The position numbers were made by a program, and so were the translations under genes. A model generated the notes under the pieces. That model was given only the letters and a program-made list of their open reading frames with translations. It had not been told where the DNA came from and searched no databases. Shown here in pieces: positions 53,692-63,306 of a stretch of 64,000 bases of DNA. The DNA lies in NCBI RefSeq assembly GCF_021228125.1, contig NZ_JAJQQS010000002.1, positions 930,001 through 994,000 of the forward strand. The letters are read 5' to 3'. Position 1 is the stretch's first letter; each line of letters begins with the position of its first letter. The DNA comes from Streptomyces albireticuli. GTDB taxonomy: Bacteria; Actinomycetota; Actinomycetes; Streptomycetales; Streptomycetaceae.

Positions 53692-55131
53692 TCAGCGACC
53701 GGACAGCCCCGCCACGAGACGGGCGGCCGTGCCGGGGGCGCCCGCCCAGTGCACATGCAGGTACGAGGCGTGGACCCCGCCGACCACGAACCCCTCCGTG
53801 CGGCGCTCCGGGTGGGTGAAGCCCCATGCCGGGGTCCCGCCCGCGCCCGGCTCCGTCACCGTGCGGTGGAACTCGTGGCCCCGGACCCGGGTGCCGGCTT
53901 GCGCCAGCGGATTGTCCGCGATCGCCACGGCCTCGCGGTAGCCGAGGGTGAGACGGCCGGACATCCGGGCGTCCGCGGGCAGCACGCCGCACATCGGCTT
54001 GCCGTCCAGCGAACGCGACAGGTACAGCAGGCCCGCGCACTCGGCGACGACCGGCGCGCCGCTCGCCGCCAGCTCGGCGACCGCCTTGCGGAGCGGCTCG
54101 TTCGCGGACAGCTCCGGGGCATAGACCTCGGGGAAGCCGCCGCCTATGACGAGGGCGGCGGTGCGGTCCGGGAGGGCCTCGTCGCGGAGGGGGTCGAAGG
54201 GGACGACTTCCGCGCCGGCCGCTCTGAGCAGTTCCGTGTGCTCGGTGTACGAGAACGTGAACGCGGGGCCGCCGGCTACGGCGATCACAGGTGCGTTCTC
54301 CGGGTGCGGGTCGGTGGGTGCGTTGTGCCCGCCCTCCCCCGACCTTCGGCCGGGGGTGCCCCCAGCCGGCGGAACGCCCGCCCACAACGGTGCCGCGGGG
54401 TCCCACGCCTCCGCTGTCAGCGGCGGCGCGCTGCGCGCCAGCGCCAGCAGACCCTCCAGGTCGCAGCCCTCGCGTACCTGGGCGGCCTGGGCCGCCACCG
54501 CGGCCAGCGCCTCCGCGCTCCGCTCCGCGACGGGCACCAGGCCCAGATGACGGCTCGGCGTGTCCACCGCGCGGACCCGCCGCAGCGCGCCCAGCACCGG
54601 CACCCCGGACTCCTCCAGGGCCTCCCGCAGCAGCGCCTCATGGCGGTCCGAGCCGACCTTGTTGAGGATCACGCCCGCGACCCTGACCTCCGGGTCCCAG
54701 GACGCGAAGCCGTGCACCAGCGCCGCCACCGAACGCGACTGCGACGACGCGTCGACGACCAGTACCACCGGCGCCTTCAGCAGCTTCGCCACATGCGCCG
54801 TCGACGCCAGCTCGCCCTGCCCGCTCGCCCCGTCGTACAGGCCCATCACGCCCTCGACCAGCGCGAGGTCGCACCCCGCCGCCCCGTGCAGGAACAGCGG
54901 GGCGATCCGCTCCGGGCCGCACATGTACGCGTCCAGGTTGCGGCCCGGCCGGCCGGTCGCCAGCGCGTGGTAGCCCGGGTCGATGTAGTCCGGGCCCACC
55001 TTGTGCGGCGAGACGGCCAGGCCCGCGTCGGCGAAGGCCCGCATCAGACCCGTGGCCACCGTCGTCTTGCCGCTGCCCGAGGCCGGGGCCGCGATGACCA
55101 GCCGGGGGATCCGCGTATCGGTCGTACTCAC
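53692..55131 (-). CDS. cobB: Cobyrinate a,c-diamide synthase CobB
   Basis: This glutamine amidotransferase amidates the a and c side chains of the corrin ring. The roughly 480-residue protein has an N-terminal ATPase domain (APASGSGKTTVATGL, LVEGVMGLYDG) and a C-terminal GATase domain with the cysteine in VVAECAGLLYL. Between them the linker contains a family B repeat read in frame (G-G-T-P-G-R-R-S-G-E). The GTG at 55131 overlaps the cobO stop, and a GTG one codon earlier is possible. Confidence 0.93.
   Translation of the reverse strand: MSTTDTRIPRLVIAAPASGSGKTTVATGLMRAFADAGLAVSPHKVGPDYIDPGYHALATGRPGRNLDAYMCGPERIAPLFLHGAAGCDLALVEGVMGLYDGASGQGELASTAHVAKLLKAPVVLVVDASSQSRSVAALVHGFASWDPEVRVAGVILNKVGSDRHEALLREALEESGVPVLGALRRVRAVDTPSRHLGLVPVAERSAEALAAVAAQAAQVREGCDLEGLLALARSAPPLTAEAWDPAAPLWAGVPPAGGTPGRRSGEGGHNAPTDPHPENAPVIAVAGGPAFTFSYTEHTELLRAAGAEVVPFDPLRDEALPDRTAALVIGGGFPEVYAPELSANEPLRKAVAELAASGAPVVAECAGLLYLSRSLDGKPMCGVLPADARMSGRLTLGYREAVAIADNPLAQAGTRVRGHEFHRTVTEPGAGGTPAWGFTHPERRTEGFVVGGVHASYLHVHWAGAPGTAARLVAGLSGR
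54334..54364. repeat. Family B repeat, copy 5, inside cobB
   Basis: CTCCCCCGACCTTCGGCCGG then GGGTGCCCCCA. It encodes about ten residues of the interdomain linker of CobB without breaking the frame. Confidence 0.85.
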
Positions 55132-55736
55132 CACTCGATGCCCCGCTGGCCCTTCTGACCGGTGTCCATCGGGTGCTTGACCTTCGACATGTCCGTCACC
55201 AGGTCGGCGAAGTCGACCAGCTTCTGCGGGGCGTTGCGGCCCGTGATGACCACGTGCTGCGTCCCGGGACGGTTCCGCAGCACCTCGATCACCTCGTCCG
55301 TGTCGATCCAGCCCCAGTGCATCGGGTAGGCGAACTCGTCGAGCACGTACAGCTTGTACGTCTCGGCGGCCAGGTCCCGCTTCACCTGCTCCCAGCCCTC
55401 ACGGGCCTTGTCCTCGTTGGTCTGCTCGCCCTCCGCCGGGGCCCGCTGGATCCACGACCAGCCCTCGCCCATCTTGTGCCAGTCGACGCTCCCGCCCTGG
55501 TCCGAATCGCCGAGCACGCGCAGCGCGTTCTCCTCGCCGACCTTCCACTTCGCCGACTTCACGAACTGGAACACCCCGACCGGCCAGCCCTGGTTCCACG
55601 CCCGCAGCGCCAGCCCGAACGCGGCGGTCGACTTGCCCTTGCCGATGCCGGTGTGGACGAACACCAGCGGCCGGTTGCGGCGCTGACGTGTGGTGAGCCC
55701 GTCGTCGGGAACGACGGTCGGCTGTCCCTGTGGCAT
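55128..55736 (-). CDS. cobO: Cob(I)yrinic acid a,c-diamide adenosyltransferase CobO
   Basis: This P-loop enzyme attaches the 5'-deoxyadenosyl group to cobalt. The 202-residue length is standard. The P-loop GIGKGKST is at residues 30-37, followed by FVKSAKWKVGEENAL, YKLYVLDEFAYPMHWGW and ITGRNAPQ. It starts at ATG in a TAATG overlap with the chelatase-like gene and ends in a GTGA overlap with cobB. Confidence 0.95.
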   Translation of the reverse strand: MPQGQPTVVPDDGLTTRQRRNRPLVFVHTGIGKGKSTAAFGLALRAWNQGWPVGVFQFVKSAKWKVGEENALRVLGDSDQGGSVDWHKMGEGWSWIQRAPAEGEQTNEDKAREGWEQVKRDLAAETYKLYVLDEFAYPMHWGWIDTDEVIEVLRNRPGTQHVVITGRNAPQKLVDFADLVTDMSKVKHPMDTGQKGQRGIEW

Positions 55737-57850
55737 TAGGCGGCCCTCCTGGAGTTCGTGTTCCGTACGGTGCGTACGAGCGCGGAGACACTGTCCGCGC
55801 GCAGTTCGTCGAGCGTCACCACCGGGCCGCGTAGCTCGCTCCCGAGCTCGCCCGCGAGCCCGAGCCGCACCGGCCCCGTCTCGCAGTCCACGACCACCGA
55901 CGCCGTGCCCCCGGCCGCCAGCAGCCGGGCCGCGTGCCGCGCCCGCACCAGCGGCTCGGGGCCGCCGGTGGCCCGGCCGTCGGTCACGACGACCAGCAGC
56001 GGGCGCCGCGACGGGTCGCGCAGCCGCTCCACCCGCAGCACCTCGTGCGCCTGGAGCAGCCCGGCCGCCAGCGGTGTCCGGCCGCCCGTCGGCAGCCGCT
56101 CCAGCCGGGCCGCGCCCGCGTCCACCGACGACGTCGGGGGCAGTGCCACCTCGGCGCCCGAACCCCGGAAGGTGATCATGCCGATCTTGTCGCGGCGCTG
56201 GTACGCGTCGAGCAGCAGCGACAGCACCGCGCCCTTGACCGCGCCCATGCGCTTCCGGGCGGCCATGGAACCTGAGGCGTCCACGACGAACAGCACGAGG
56301 TTGCCCTCGCGCCCCTCGCGGACCGCCTCCCGCAGGTCGTCCCGGCGGACGACCAGGCCGGGGCCGCGGCGCCCGCGCGCCCGCTGGTGCGGCGCCGCCG
56401 CCCGGACGGTCGCCGCCAGGTGCAGCCTGGACAGGGTGCCCCGGGGGCGGCGCGCGCCGGTCGTGCGGCCGTGCGCGGTACGGGCCCGTGAGCGGCGGCC
56501 GTCCGCGCCCTCGCCGAGCCCGGGGACGTCGAACTTCCGGGTGCGGAAGGGGTCCGCGGCGGCGACGGCCGGCGCCTCGGGCGCGGCACCGCCGGGCGCG
56601 GGCCCGGGAGCGCCCTCCGCCGAGGTCTCCCCGGCCGGCTCCCGCGAGCTCTTCCGGGAGTCCTGCCGCGAGTTCTGCTCCGTGGAGGGCGTGCTCTCCT
56701 CCCGCTGCGGGGGCAGCTCCGGGTCGTGCGGGGGCTCGCCGCCACCGCCGTCCGGGCCGCCGTCGCCCTCGGGGCCGCCGTCGTCCGGGTCCTCCGGCCC
56801 GGGCTCCGGGTCGGGCTCGGGCTCGTCGTCCTCGAACTGCCGCAGGATCTCGTCGAGCTTGTCCTCGTCGAGGCCGGGGGCGTCGAAGGGATTGCGGCGC
56901 CGCCGGTGCGGCAGCGACAGCAGCGCGGCCTGCCGTACGTCCGCGGTGGTGACGTCCGTGCGCCCCGCCCAGGCGGCCAGCGCGGTCGCGGCGCGCGCGG
57001 TCACGATGTCCGCGCGCATGCCGTCCACCTCGAACCCGGCGCACACGGCGGCGATCCGGCGCAGCGCGCCGTCGCCCAGCCGCACGCCCGGCAGCAGCTC
57101 CCGGGCGGCGGCGATCCGCTCCCGCAGCGCGTCCTCCTCGGCCGTCCACTTGGCGGCGAAGGCGGCCGGGTCCTCGTCGTAGGCGAGCCGGCGGCGTACG
57201 ACCTCGACGCGCTCCTCGGTCTCACGGGACGCGGCGACCTCGACGGTCAGTCCGAACCGGTCGAGGAGCTGGGGGCGGAGCTCGCCCTCCTCGGGGTTCA
57301 TGGTGCCGACGAGGAGGAAGCGGGAGGCGTGACGGACGGAGACGCCTTCGCGCTCGACGGAGGAGGAACCGGTGGCCGCCGCGTCGAGCAGCGAGTCGAC
57401 CAGATGGTCGCCCAGAAGATTGACCTCGTCGACGTACAGCACACCGCGGTGCGCGGCCGCCAGCAGGCCCGGCTCGAACGCCTTGACGCCCTCGCCCAGC
57501 GCCCGCTCGATGTCGAGCGCTCCCACGAGGCGGTCCTCGGAGGCACCGACGGGCAGCTCGACCATACGGGCGGCGCGGCCCTCACCCGGCGCGTCCTCGT
57601 GCGGCCCGCCCGGGCAGGCGGGGTCCGGGGACGCCGGGTCGCAGGAGAACCGGCAGCCCGTCACGGTCTCGACCCTCGGCAGGAGAGCCGTCAGGCCGCG
57701 GACCGTGGTGGTCTTCGCGGTGCCCTTCTCGCCGCGCACGAGCACGCCGCCGATCGACGGCGCGATCGCGTTGAGCAGCAGGCCCAGCCGCATGTCGTCC
57801 ATGCCGACGATCGCGGTGAACGGGTAGGCGGACGTGGCGGTCGAGGCCAT
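55736..57850 (-). CDS. Fused ChlI/ChlD-type chelatase-like protein
   Basis: This 704-residue AAA-VWA fusion has an N-terminal ChlI-like AAA domain with GEKGTAKTT, LYVDEVNLLGDHLVD and LLVGTMNPEEGEL. A long acidic, proline-rich linker (about 340-470) follows. The C-terminal von Willebrand A domain has the metal-ion motif VDASGSMAARKRM. Such proteins drive metal insertion by magnesium or cobalt chelatases and partner with a large CobN/ChlH subunit. No CobN gene is in this window. It overlaps cobQ and cobO by 1 bp each, so it is part of the same operon. Confidence 0.88.
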   Translation of the reverse strand: MASTATSAYPFTAIVGMDDMRLGLLLNAIAPSIGGVLVRGEKGTAKTTTVRGLTALLPRVETVTGCRFSCDPASPDPACPGGPHEDAPGEGRAARMVELPVGASEDRLVGALDIERALGEGVKAFEPGLLAAAHRGVLYVDEVNLLGDHLVDSLLDAAATGSSSVEREGVSVRHASRFLLVGTMNPEEGELRPQLLDRFGLTVEVAASRETEERVEVVRRRLAYDEDPAAFAAKWTAEEDALRERIAAARELLPGVRLGDGALRRIAAVCAGFEVDGMRADIVTARAATALAAWAGRTDVTTADVRQAALLSLPHRRRRNPFDAPGLDEDKLDEILRQFEDDEPEPDPEPGPEDPDDGGPEGDGGPDGGGGEPPHDPELPPQREESTPSTEQNSRQDSRKSSREPAGETSAEGAPGPAPGGAAPEAPAVAAADPFRTRKFDVPGLGEGADGRRSRARTAHGRTTGARRPRGTLSRLHLAATVRAAAPHQRARGRRGPGLVVRRDDLREAVREGREGNLVLFVVDASGSMAARKRMGAVKGAVLSLLLDAYQRRDKIGMITFRGSGAEVALPPTSSVDAGAARLERLPTGGRTPLAAGLLQAHEVLRVERLRDPSRRPLLVVVTDGRATGGPEPLVRARHAARLLAAGGTASVVVDCETGPVRLGLAGELGSELRGPVVTLDELRADSVSALVRTVRNTNSRRAA

Positions 57851-59571
57851 CAGGCGTTACCCCCTTCGAGGGAATCGAATCGATCGGGCGTGTCGCCGGC
57901 CGCCGGGGCCGCCGGTGCGCCGACGTGTTCCGTGCCGGCGGTGGCGGGCGGACCACCGCTGTCGGGGTCCCGCGGGCGCTGCGCGGGCAGCGCCGGCGCC
58001 CCCGGCGGTACGAACGGCAGCCCCTTCGGCACCCCGTCCTCGATCAGCCGCAGCAGCGCGTCCGTGTCCGCGTGCTCCTCGATCAGGTCGCCCAGCCGGT
58101 CCAGCTGCTCCTCGCGCAGCGCCCCGAACGACGTGTCGGGCGCCGGGACGAACGCCCGGCCCGCCGCGTCCGCGACCCGGCGCAGGAACGCCCGCCGGAA
58201 GCCGTCGCTCTCCAGCGAGCCGTGCCAGTGCGTGCCCCACACCGCGCCCGACCGGCAGCCGTCCAGAAACGACTCGTCGCCGCCGCGCACCTCCGCCACG
58301 CCGTGGTGGATCTCGTAGCCCTCGACGCGCTCGCCCAGGGCCTCGCCCACCGGCCGGGCCAGGGTCTTCTCCACCGCGAACCGCACCCGCACCGGCAGCA
58401 GGCCGAGGCCCGGCACCGTCCCGGCCCTCGACTCGACGTCGTCGTCGATGCGCTCGCCCAGCAGCTGGTAGCCGCCGCAGATGCCCAGCACCGGGCGGCC
58501 CTCCGCCGCGCGGCGTACGAGCGCGTCGGCGAGGCCCCGCTCGCGCAGCCACGCCAGCGCCCGTACCGTGCCGCGCGTGCCCGGCACGATCACGAGGTCC
58601 GCGTCGGTGAGCTCCTCCGGCCGGTCCACGAAGCGCACGACGACGCCCGGCTCGGCGGCCAGCGCGTCGACGTCCGTGAAGTTCGACATCAGCGGCACCG
58701 CGCAGACCGCGACCCGCAGGACGTCGGCGCCGTGCGGCGGCGCCACCACCGACTCGCGGACCGCGCCGCGCAGGGAGACGCGCAGGCCGTCCTCCTCGTC
58801 GATGCCGAGCCCGTGCGCGTACGGCAGCACGCCGACCGTCGGGCGGCCGGTCAGGTCGCGCAGCATGTCCAGGCCCGGTTCCAGCAGCGACACGTCGCCC
58901 CGGAACTTGTTGACCAGATAGCCCGCTATCAGCTCCTGGTCCTCCCGGGACAGCAGCGCCGTCGTGCCGAAGAAGGAGGCGAAGACGCCGCCCCGGTCGA
59001 TGTCGCCGACCACGACGACGGGCAGCCGCGCGGCCCGCGCGATGCCCATGTTGACGATGTCGGTGCGCCGCAGGTTGATCTCGGCGGGGCTGCCCGCGCC
59101 CTCGCAGATCACCGCGTCATGGGTGCGCCGCAGCTCCTCCAGACACTCCGTCACCGTGCCGAGCAACTGCTCCCGCCGCCCCGCGTACAGGGAGGAGCCG
59201 CCGGCGGGGCTGCCCGGTCCGCCGAAGTAGCCACGGGCGCTCAGCTCGCCGACGGGCTTGCCCATCAGCACCACCTGGCTGCTGCGGTCGCTGCCCGGCT
59301 TGAGCAGGACGGGGTTCATGAGCGCCGTCGGCTCGACGCGGGCGGCGGCGGCCTGCATCGCCTGCGCCCGGCCTATCTCCGCGCCCTCGCGGGTCACGAA
59401 GGAGTTCAGCGACATGTTCTGCGCCTTGAACGGCGCGACCTTGACGCCCTTGCGGACCAGCCAGCGGCAGATGCCGGCGGTGACCACGCTCTTGCCCGCG
59501 TCCGAGGTGGTCCCGGCCACCAGCAGGCCCCCGCCCGGCGGGCCCGTACGCCCGCTCCTGTCCGCTGTCAC
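57850..59571 (-). CDS. cobQ: Cobyric acid synthase CobQ
   Basis: This glutamine-dependent enzyme amidates four side chains of adenosyl-cobyrinic acid diamide. The 573-residue protein has [24 protein letters not shown] and [13 protein letters not shown] in the synthetase part. The GATase part has the nucleophile in [12 protein letters not shown] and HHGVAEV and THWHG. A 45-residue low-complexity tail ([10 protein letters not shown]) is extra. The GTG at 59571 overlaps the cobD stop as GTGA. Confidence 0.95.
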   Translation of the reverse strand: MTADRSGRTGPPGGGLLVAGTTSDAGKSVVTAGICRWLVRKGVKVAPFKAQNMSLNSFVTREGAEIGRAQAMQAAAARVEPTALMNPVLLKPGSDRSSQVVLMGKPVGELSARGYFGGPGSPAGGSSLYAGRREQLLGTVTECLEELRRTHDAVICEGAGSPAEINLRRTDIVNMGIARAARLPVVVVGDIDRGGVFASFFGTTALLSREDQELIAGYLVNKFRGDVSLLEPGLDMLRDLTGRPTVGVLPYAHGLGIDEEDGLRVSLRGAVRESVVAPPHGADVLRVAVCAVPLMSNFTDVDALAAEPGVVVRFVDRPEELTDADLVIVPGTRGTVRALAWLRERGLADALVRRAAEGRPVLGICGGYQLLGERIDDDVESRAGTVPGLGLLPVRVRFAVEKTLARPVGEALGERVEGYEIHHGVAEVRGGDESFLDGCRSGAVWGTHWHGSLESDGFRRAFLRRVADAAGRAFVPAPDTSFGALREEQLDRLGDLIEEHADTDALLRLIEDGVPKGLPFVPPGAPALPAQRPRDPDSGGPPATAGTEHVGAPAAPAAGDTPDRFDSLEGGNA

Positions 59572-60572
59572 CGGCTGCTCCTCCTGGACGTGATGCTGGA
59601 CGTGATGCCGGACCTGACGGCCCCGCCGCAAAGGCTGCCCACCGTGCGCGCCGCTATCGCGGTGCCCAGGGCCAGCAGCGACACCCGGCGCGAGAGCCGC
59701 ACCGCGCGCTCGATGTCCGCGGCCTCCACCGGGCGGTTCTCGCCACCGAGCACGGGCCGGTGCTCGACGCGGCCCGCGTAGGCGAGGGTGCCGCCGAGGC
59801 GGACGCCCAGCGCCCCGGCGAAGGCGGCCTCCACCGGGCCGGCGTTCGGGCTCGGGTGCCGGCCCGCGTCCCGGCGGGCCACCCGCCAGGCGCCGCGCCG
59901 GTCGGGGCCGGCGAGGACGGTCAGGGCGGCGGTGAGCCGGGCGCCCGGCCAGCCGACGACGTCGTCCAGCCGGGCGGAGGCCCAGCCGAACCGCCGCAGG
60001 CGCGGCGACTTGTGGCCGACCATCGCGTCCAGGGTGTTCACGGCCCGGAAGCCGGCCAGGCCCGGTACGCCCGCGACGGCGCCCCAGACGAGGGCGCCCA
60101 CGACGGCGTCGGAGGTGTTCTCGGCGACGGACTCCACGACCGCGCGCGCGATCTGCTGCCCGTCCAGAGCCTGCGGGTCGCGCCCGCAGAGGTGGGGGAG
60201 CCGCTCCCGGGCGACCTCCAGGTCGCCGGCCTCGAGCGCGCCGCCGACGGCGCGCGCCTCACGGCCCAGGGAGGTGCCGCCCAGCACCGCCCAGGTGGTG
60301 GCGGCGGTCAGGGCCACTGTGGCGGGACGGGACGGGCGCAGGGCGCGGGCCAGCAGCGCGGCGCCGGCCGCGGTGCCGCCCGCGCAGAGCAGGGTGTGCA
60401 GGGCGCCGTAGCCGCGGTGGTCGCGCCACAGGCGTTGCTCGACGGCGTGCGCGGCCTTCCCGAAGGCGGCCACCGGGTGGCCGCGGCGGGGGTCGCCGAG
60501 GGCGAGGTCGCCCAGGAAGCCGAGCGCGGCGCCGCACGCGAAACCTAGGTGACCGGCGTGCATGGGACGCAT
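59568..60572 (-). CDS. cobD: Adenosylcobinamide-phosphate synthase CobD/CbiB
   Basis: This membrane protein attaches the aminopropanol arm to cobyric acid. The 334-residue protein has about five helices and the family blocks [30 protein letters not shown] and [17 protein letters not shown]. The start is ATG at 60572 or 60563. It is the first gene after the cobalamin riboswitch, so cobD-cobQ-chelatase-cobO-cobB form one controlled unit. Confidence 0.94.
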   Translation of the reverse strand: MRPMHAGHLGFACGAALGFLGDLALGDPRRGHPVAAFGKAAHAVEQRLWRDHRGYGALHTLLCAGGTAAGAALLARALRPSRPATVALTAATTWAVLGGTSLGREARAVGGALEAGDLEVARERLPHLCGRDPQALDGQQIARAVVESVAENTSDAVVGALVWGAVAGVPGLAGFRAVNTLDAMVGHKSPRLRRFGWASARLDDVVGWPGARLTAALTVLAGPDRRGAWRVARRDAGRHPSPNAGPVEAAFAGALGVRLGGTLAYAGRVEHRPVLGGENRPVEAADIERAVRLSRRVSLLALGTAIAARTVGSLCGGAVRSGITSSITSRRSSR

Positions 60573-60699
60573 CGGTCAGACCGCCGTCACGCCTCGGAAG
60601 GGGGTCCTTGGATCGCGCGGGGCGCGGGAGGATGGGCGGCGGCAGCCGGGCATGGGGGTGTGTCCTCACTCAGGGTCCGCGCCCTGGCTCGACGTGACC

Positions 60700-60843
60700 G
60701 GCGACCAGAGTCTCCTGGCTCCCGGATCGGCGTCGTTCCGGCCTTCCGGCCCGGCGGGCGGACCGTGGCCCTCGGTGGAGGACGCTCCCCGGTGACAGTG
60801 GCGGGACCGCGCCGGACTCGCACCGGCTTCCTCTGCTGTCGCC
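60700..60843 (-). promoter_or_regulatory. Cobalamin (B12) riboswitch
   Basis: Read on the minus strand, the closing stem P1 is GGCGAC (60843-60838) with GTCGCC (60705-60700). Inside are the conserved GAAGCCGGTGCGAGTCCGGC, then CGGTCCCGCCACTGTCACC and, near the 3' edge, the B12-box sequence AGCCAGGAGACTCTGG. It lies about 130 bp upstream of cobD and should shut the cob operon off when cobalamin is plentiful. Confidence 0.95.
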
Positions 60844-60925
60844 GTTTGGCCCCGGAAGTCCACCATGGGCCGTGAACGGCCGTCAACTCACCTCTGAGCT
60901 GGGCTTCGCTTCCCGGGACGCGAAA

Positions 60926-60970
60926 CGCCGGACGGGCCGGAGTGAACCGGCCCGCCCGGCGTTCGAGGAC
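60926..60970. repeat. Family A variant palindrome, copy 7
   Basis: A perfect 15-bp stem (60926-60940 with 60947-60961) of CGCCGGACGGGCCGG and its complement, followed by TTCGAGGAC. It resembles the family A core. It lies about 50 bp beyond the 81-residue membrane-protein gene and likely terminates the pit transcript. Confidence 0.75.
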
Positions 60971-61009
60971 ATCGGGGGCATCGAGGGGAGGGGAGACCCC
61001 CGCCGCCCG

Positions 61010-61255
61010 CTAGGCGACGATCAGGTAGATGCCGTACCCGACGGCCGCCGCGCACAGCGCGAAGCACGCGTACGCGCCGGTACGGGCCACCGCGGTGGGC
61101 GCCGCGCCCGTGACGTCACCGCCCGCCGCGCCCGCGCCCTCCGCCGGCTTGCGGGACGTACCGACGATGCCCAGCGTGAACACGCCGACCAGTCCGACCG
61201 TCACCACGAGGCTGACGCCGAAGACCTGGCCGAGAGCTGCCCAGTCGATCTGCAT
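61010..61255 (-). CDS. Small two-helix membrane protein downstream of pit
   Basis: This 81-residue protein has two hydrophobic helices (about residues 13-31 and 61-80) joined by a glycine-alanine-rich loop containing SRKPAEGAG. It begins 12 bp after the pit stop, so it is co-transcribed. I do not recognise a family. It may be a small partner or regulator of the phosphate transporter. Confidence 0.7.
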   Translation of the reverse strand: MQIDWAALGQVFGVSLVVTVGLVGVFTLGIVGTSRKPAEGAGAAGGDVTGAAPTAVARTGAYACFALCAAAVGYGIYLIVA

Positions 61256-61267
61256 GGTGTCTCTTCC

Positions 61268-62515
61268 TTAGCTCGCCGCGGCGGCGGGGGCGCGCCCGGC
61301 TTCGGGGGCCACGACGGCCACGGGGGAGAGGGGGCCGGCCGGCGGCGGGGCGACGGCCTGGAGGGCGGCGGTGACGACACCGGTCGGCTCGGCGGGAGCG
61401 GCCTCCGGGGCGCCGGTCTCGTTGACGTTGTCGTGGGTGACCGGCTTGCGGCGCGAGGCCAGCCAGATGCCGGCCGAGACGGCCACACCGAGGACGGCGA
61501 CCGTGGCGACGCCCCAGTCGCCCTGGTCGGCCAGGAGGGCCGCGCCACCGGCGACCAGACCCGCGGCCGGGAGCGTCAGGCACCAGGCCATGACCATGCG
61601 GCCGGCGGTCGACCAGCGGACCACGCCGCCCTTGCGGCCGAGGCCGGCGCCCATGATCGAGCCGGAGCAGACCTGGGTGGTGGAGAGCGCGAAGCCGATG
61701 TGCGAGGAGGCGAGGATCACCGTCGCGGCGCCGGTCTGGGCGGCGAAGCCCTGCGCGGGCTTGATGTCGGTGAGGCCCTTGCCGAGCGTCTGGATGATGC
61801 GCCAGCCGCCGAGGTACGTACCGGCCGCGATGGCCAGGCCCGCGGAGACGATGACCCACATCGGCGGGTCGGAGTGCGGGGCGACCACGCCGCCGGCGAC
61901 CAGCGCGAGGGTGATCACACCCATCGTCTTCTGGGCGTCGTTGGTGCCGTGGGCCAGGGAGACCAGGGCGGCCGAGGCGATCTGCCCGGTGCGGTAGCCC
62001 TTGGCGGTCTCCTTCTCGTCCCGGTTCTTCGCCAGGCGGTACGTGAGCCGGGTCGCCAGGGTGGCGGCCAGACCGGCGACCAGCGGGGCGGCGACCGCCG
62101 GGATGAGGACCTTCATGACGACCTTGTCGGCGTTGACCGCGTCGAAGCCCACCGAGACGATGGTCGCGCCGATCAGGCCGCCGAACAGGGCGTGCGAGGA
62201 ACTGGAGGGGAGGCCGGCCAGCCAGGTCAGCAGATTCCACACGATGGCGCCGATCAGACCCGCGAAGATCACTTCGGGTCTGATGCCCGCGGACTCGTCG
62301 ATGATCCCGCCGGAGATGGTCTTGGCCACCTCGACGGAGAGGAACGCGCCGACGAGGTTCAGCGCCGCTGACATGGCCACCGCGGTCTTGGGCTTGAGGG
62401 CCCCGGTGGAGATGGTGGTGGCCATGGCGTTGGCCGTGTCGTGGAAGCCGTTCGTAAAGTCGAACACCAAGGCCGTGACGATCACGATCCCGATGAGAAG
62501 CGTGATGTGTTCCAT
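61268..62515 (-). CDS. pit: PiT-family inorganic phosphate transporter
   Basis: This 415-residue membrane transporter has the two PiT repeats: FDFTNGFHDTANAMAT at residues 19-34 and SLAHGTNDAQKTMGV near residue 190. It imports phosphate as a metal-phosphate complex. A PHO box lies 50 bp upstream, so PhoP control under phosphate limitation is expected. A 55-residue low-complexity tail (P-E-A-A-P-A-E-P-T-G) extends beyond the last helix. It diverges from the class II aldolase gene. Confidence 0.93.
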   Translation of the reverse strand: MEHITLLIGIVIVTALVFDFTNGFHDTANAMATTISTGALKPKTAVAMSAALNLVGAFLSVEVAKTISGGIIDESAGIRPEVIFAGLIGAIVWNLLTWLAGLPSSSSHALFGGLIGATIVSVGFDAVNADKVVMKVLIPAVAAPLVAGLAATLATRLTYRLAKNRDEKETAKGYRTGQIASAALVSLAHGTNDAQKTMGVITLALVAGGVVAPHSDPPMWVIVSAGLAIAAGTYLGGWRIIQTLGKGLTDIKPAQGFAAQTGAATVILASSHIGFALSTTQVCSGSIMGAGLGRKGGVVRWSTAGRMVMAWCLTLPAAGLVAGGAALLADQGDWGVATVAVLGVAVSAGIWLASRRKPVTHDNVNETGAPEAAPAEPTGVVTAALQAVAPPPAGPLSPVAVVAPEAGRAPAAAAS

Positions 62516-62564
62516 TCACCCAGGCAATCAGCTCGATGGTCAGTACAGCGGCGACCGTAAAGAC

Positions 62565-62586
62565 CTTTGGTGAACGGAAGGTGAAC
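62565..62586 (-). promoter_or_regulatory. PHO box (PhoP binding site) upstream of pit
   Basis: On the minus strand, two adjacent 11-nt direct repeats read GTTCACCTTCC and GTTCACCAAAG, matching the Streptomyces PHO-box unit. A third GTTCACGCCAC lies 27 bp upstream (62603-62613). Confidence 0.82.
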
Positions 62587-62628
62587 TGGAACGGGCGGAG
62601 CGGTGGCGTGAACCGGAGGCGAGAACCC

Positions 62629-63285
62629 ATGGAAGATCGGGAAAGCGTACGGAGCGTATGGGCGGAGGTCCTGGCCACGGCCCGGCGCACCGTCGCCGAC
62701 GGGCTGGTCGTCGGCACCTCGGGCAATGTGTCCGCGCGGGCCGGCGACCTGGTGCTGGTGACCCCTAGCGGAATCCCTTATGACCGGCTGGGACCGGAGG
62801 ACGCGGTCGCCGTCGACATGGCCGGCCGGCAGGTCCTCGGCGGGTTCCCGCCCACCAGCGAGCTCCCGATGCACCTCGCGGTCTACCGCTCCACCGGTGC
62901 CTCCGCCGTCGTCCACACCCACGCCGTCCACGCCACGGCCGTCTCCACCCTCGTCGACGAGCTGCCCCCGGTCCACTACCTGACCGGCCTGCTCGGCGGG
63001 CCGGTCGGAGTCGCCGACTACGCCCTCTACGGCACGGACGAGCTGGCCGCGAACATGCTCCGGGCGCTGGACGGCCGCAGCGGGTGCCTCCTGCGCAACC
63101 ACGGCACGGTGACATACGGCACAGACCTCGACCAGGCCTACGACCGCACCGCCCAGCTGGAGTGGATGTGCCGGCTCTGGCTCACGGCGTCCGGCGTCCC
63201 GGGGCGGGTCCCGTCCTTGCTCACGCCGGGGCAGCTGGCCGAGGCGGCGGAGAAGCTGCGCGGCTACGGGGTCCCGCGGGGGTAG
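62629..63285 (+). CDS. Class II aldolase/adducin-family protein (fuculose-phosphate aldolase-like)
   Basis: This 218-residue zinc-dependent aldolase-fold protein has TSGNVSAR, TSELPMH with the catalytic glutamate, the zinc ligands in VVHTHAVHAT and LLRNHGTVTYG. L-fuculose- or ribulose-phosphate aldolase activity, or methylthioribulose-phosphate dehydratase, are the usual options. The ATG at 62629 follows GGAGG. It shares a 113-bp divergent region with pit and its PHO box. Confidence 0.87.
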   Translation: MEDRESVRSVWAEVLATARRTVADGLVVGTSGNVSARAGDLVLVTPSGIPYDRLGPEDAVAVDMAGRQVLGGFPPTSELPMHLAVYRSTGASAVVHTHAVHATAVSTLVDELPPVHYLTGLLGGPVGVADYALYGTDELAANMLRALDGRSGCLLRNHGTVTYGTDLDQAYDRTAQLEWMCRLWLTASGVPGRVPSLLTPGQLAEAAEKLRGYGVPRG

Positions 63286-63306
63286 GCGGTCCGGGCGGCG
63301 CCTTTT

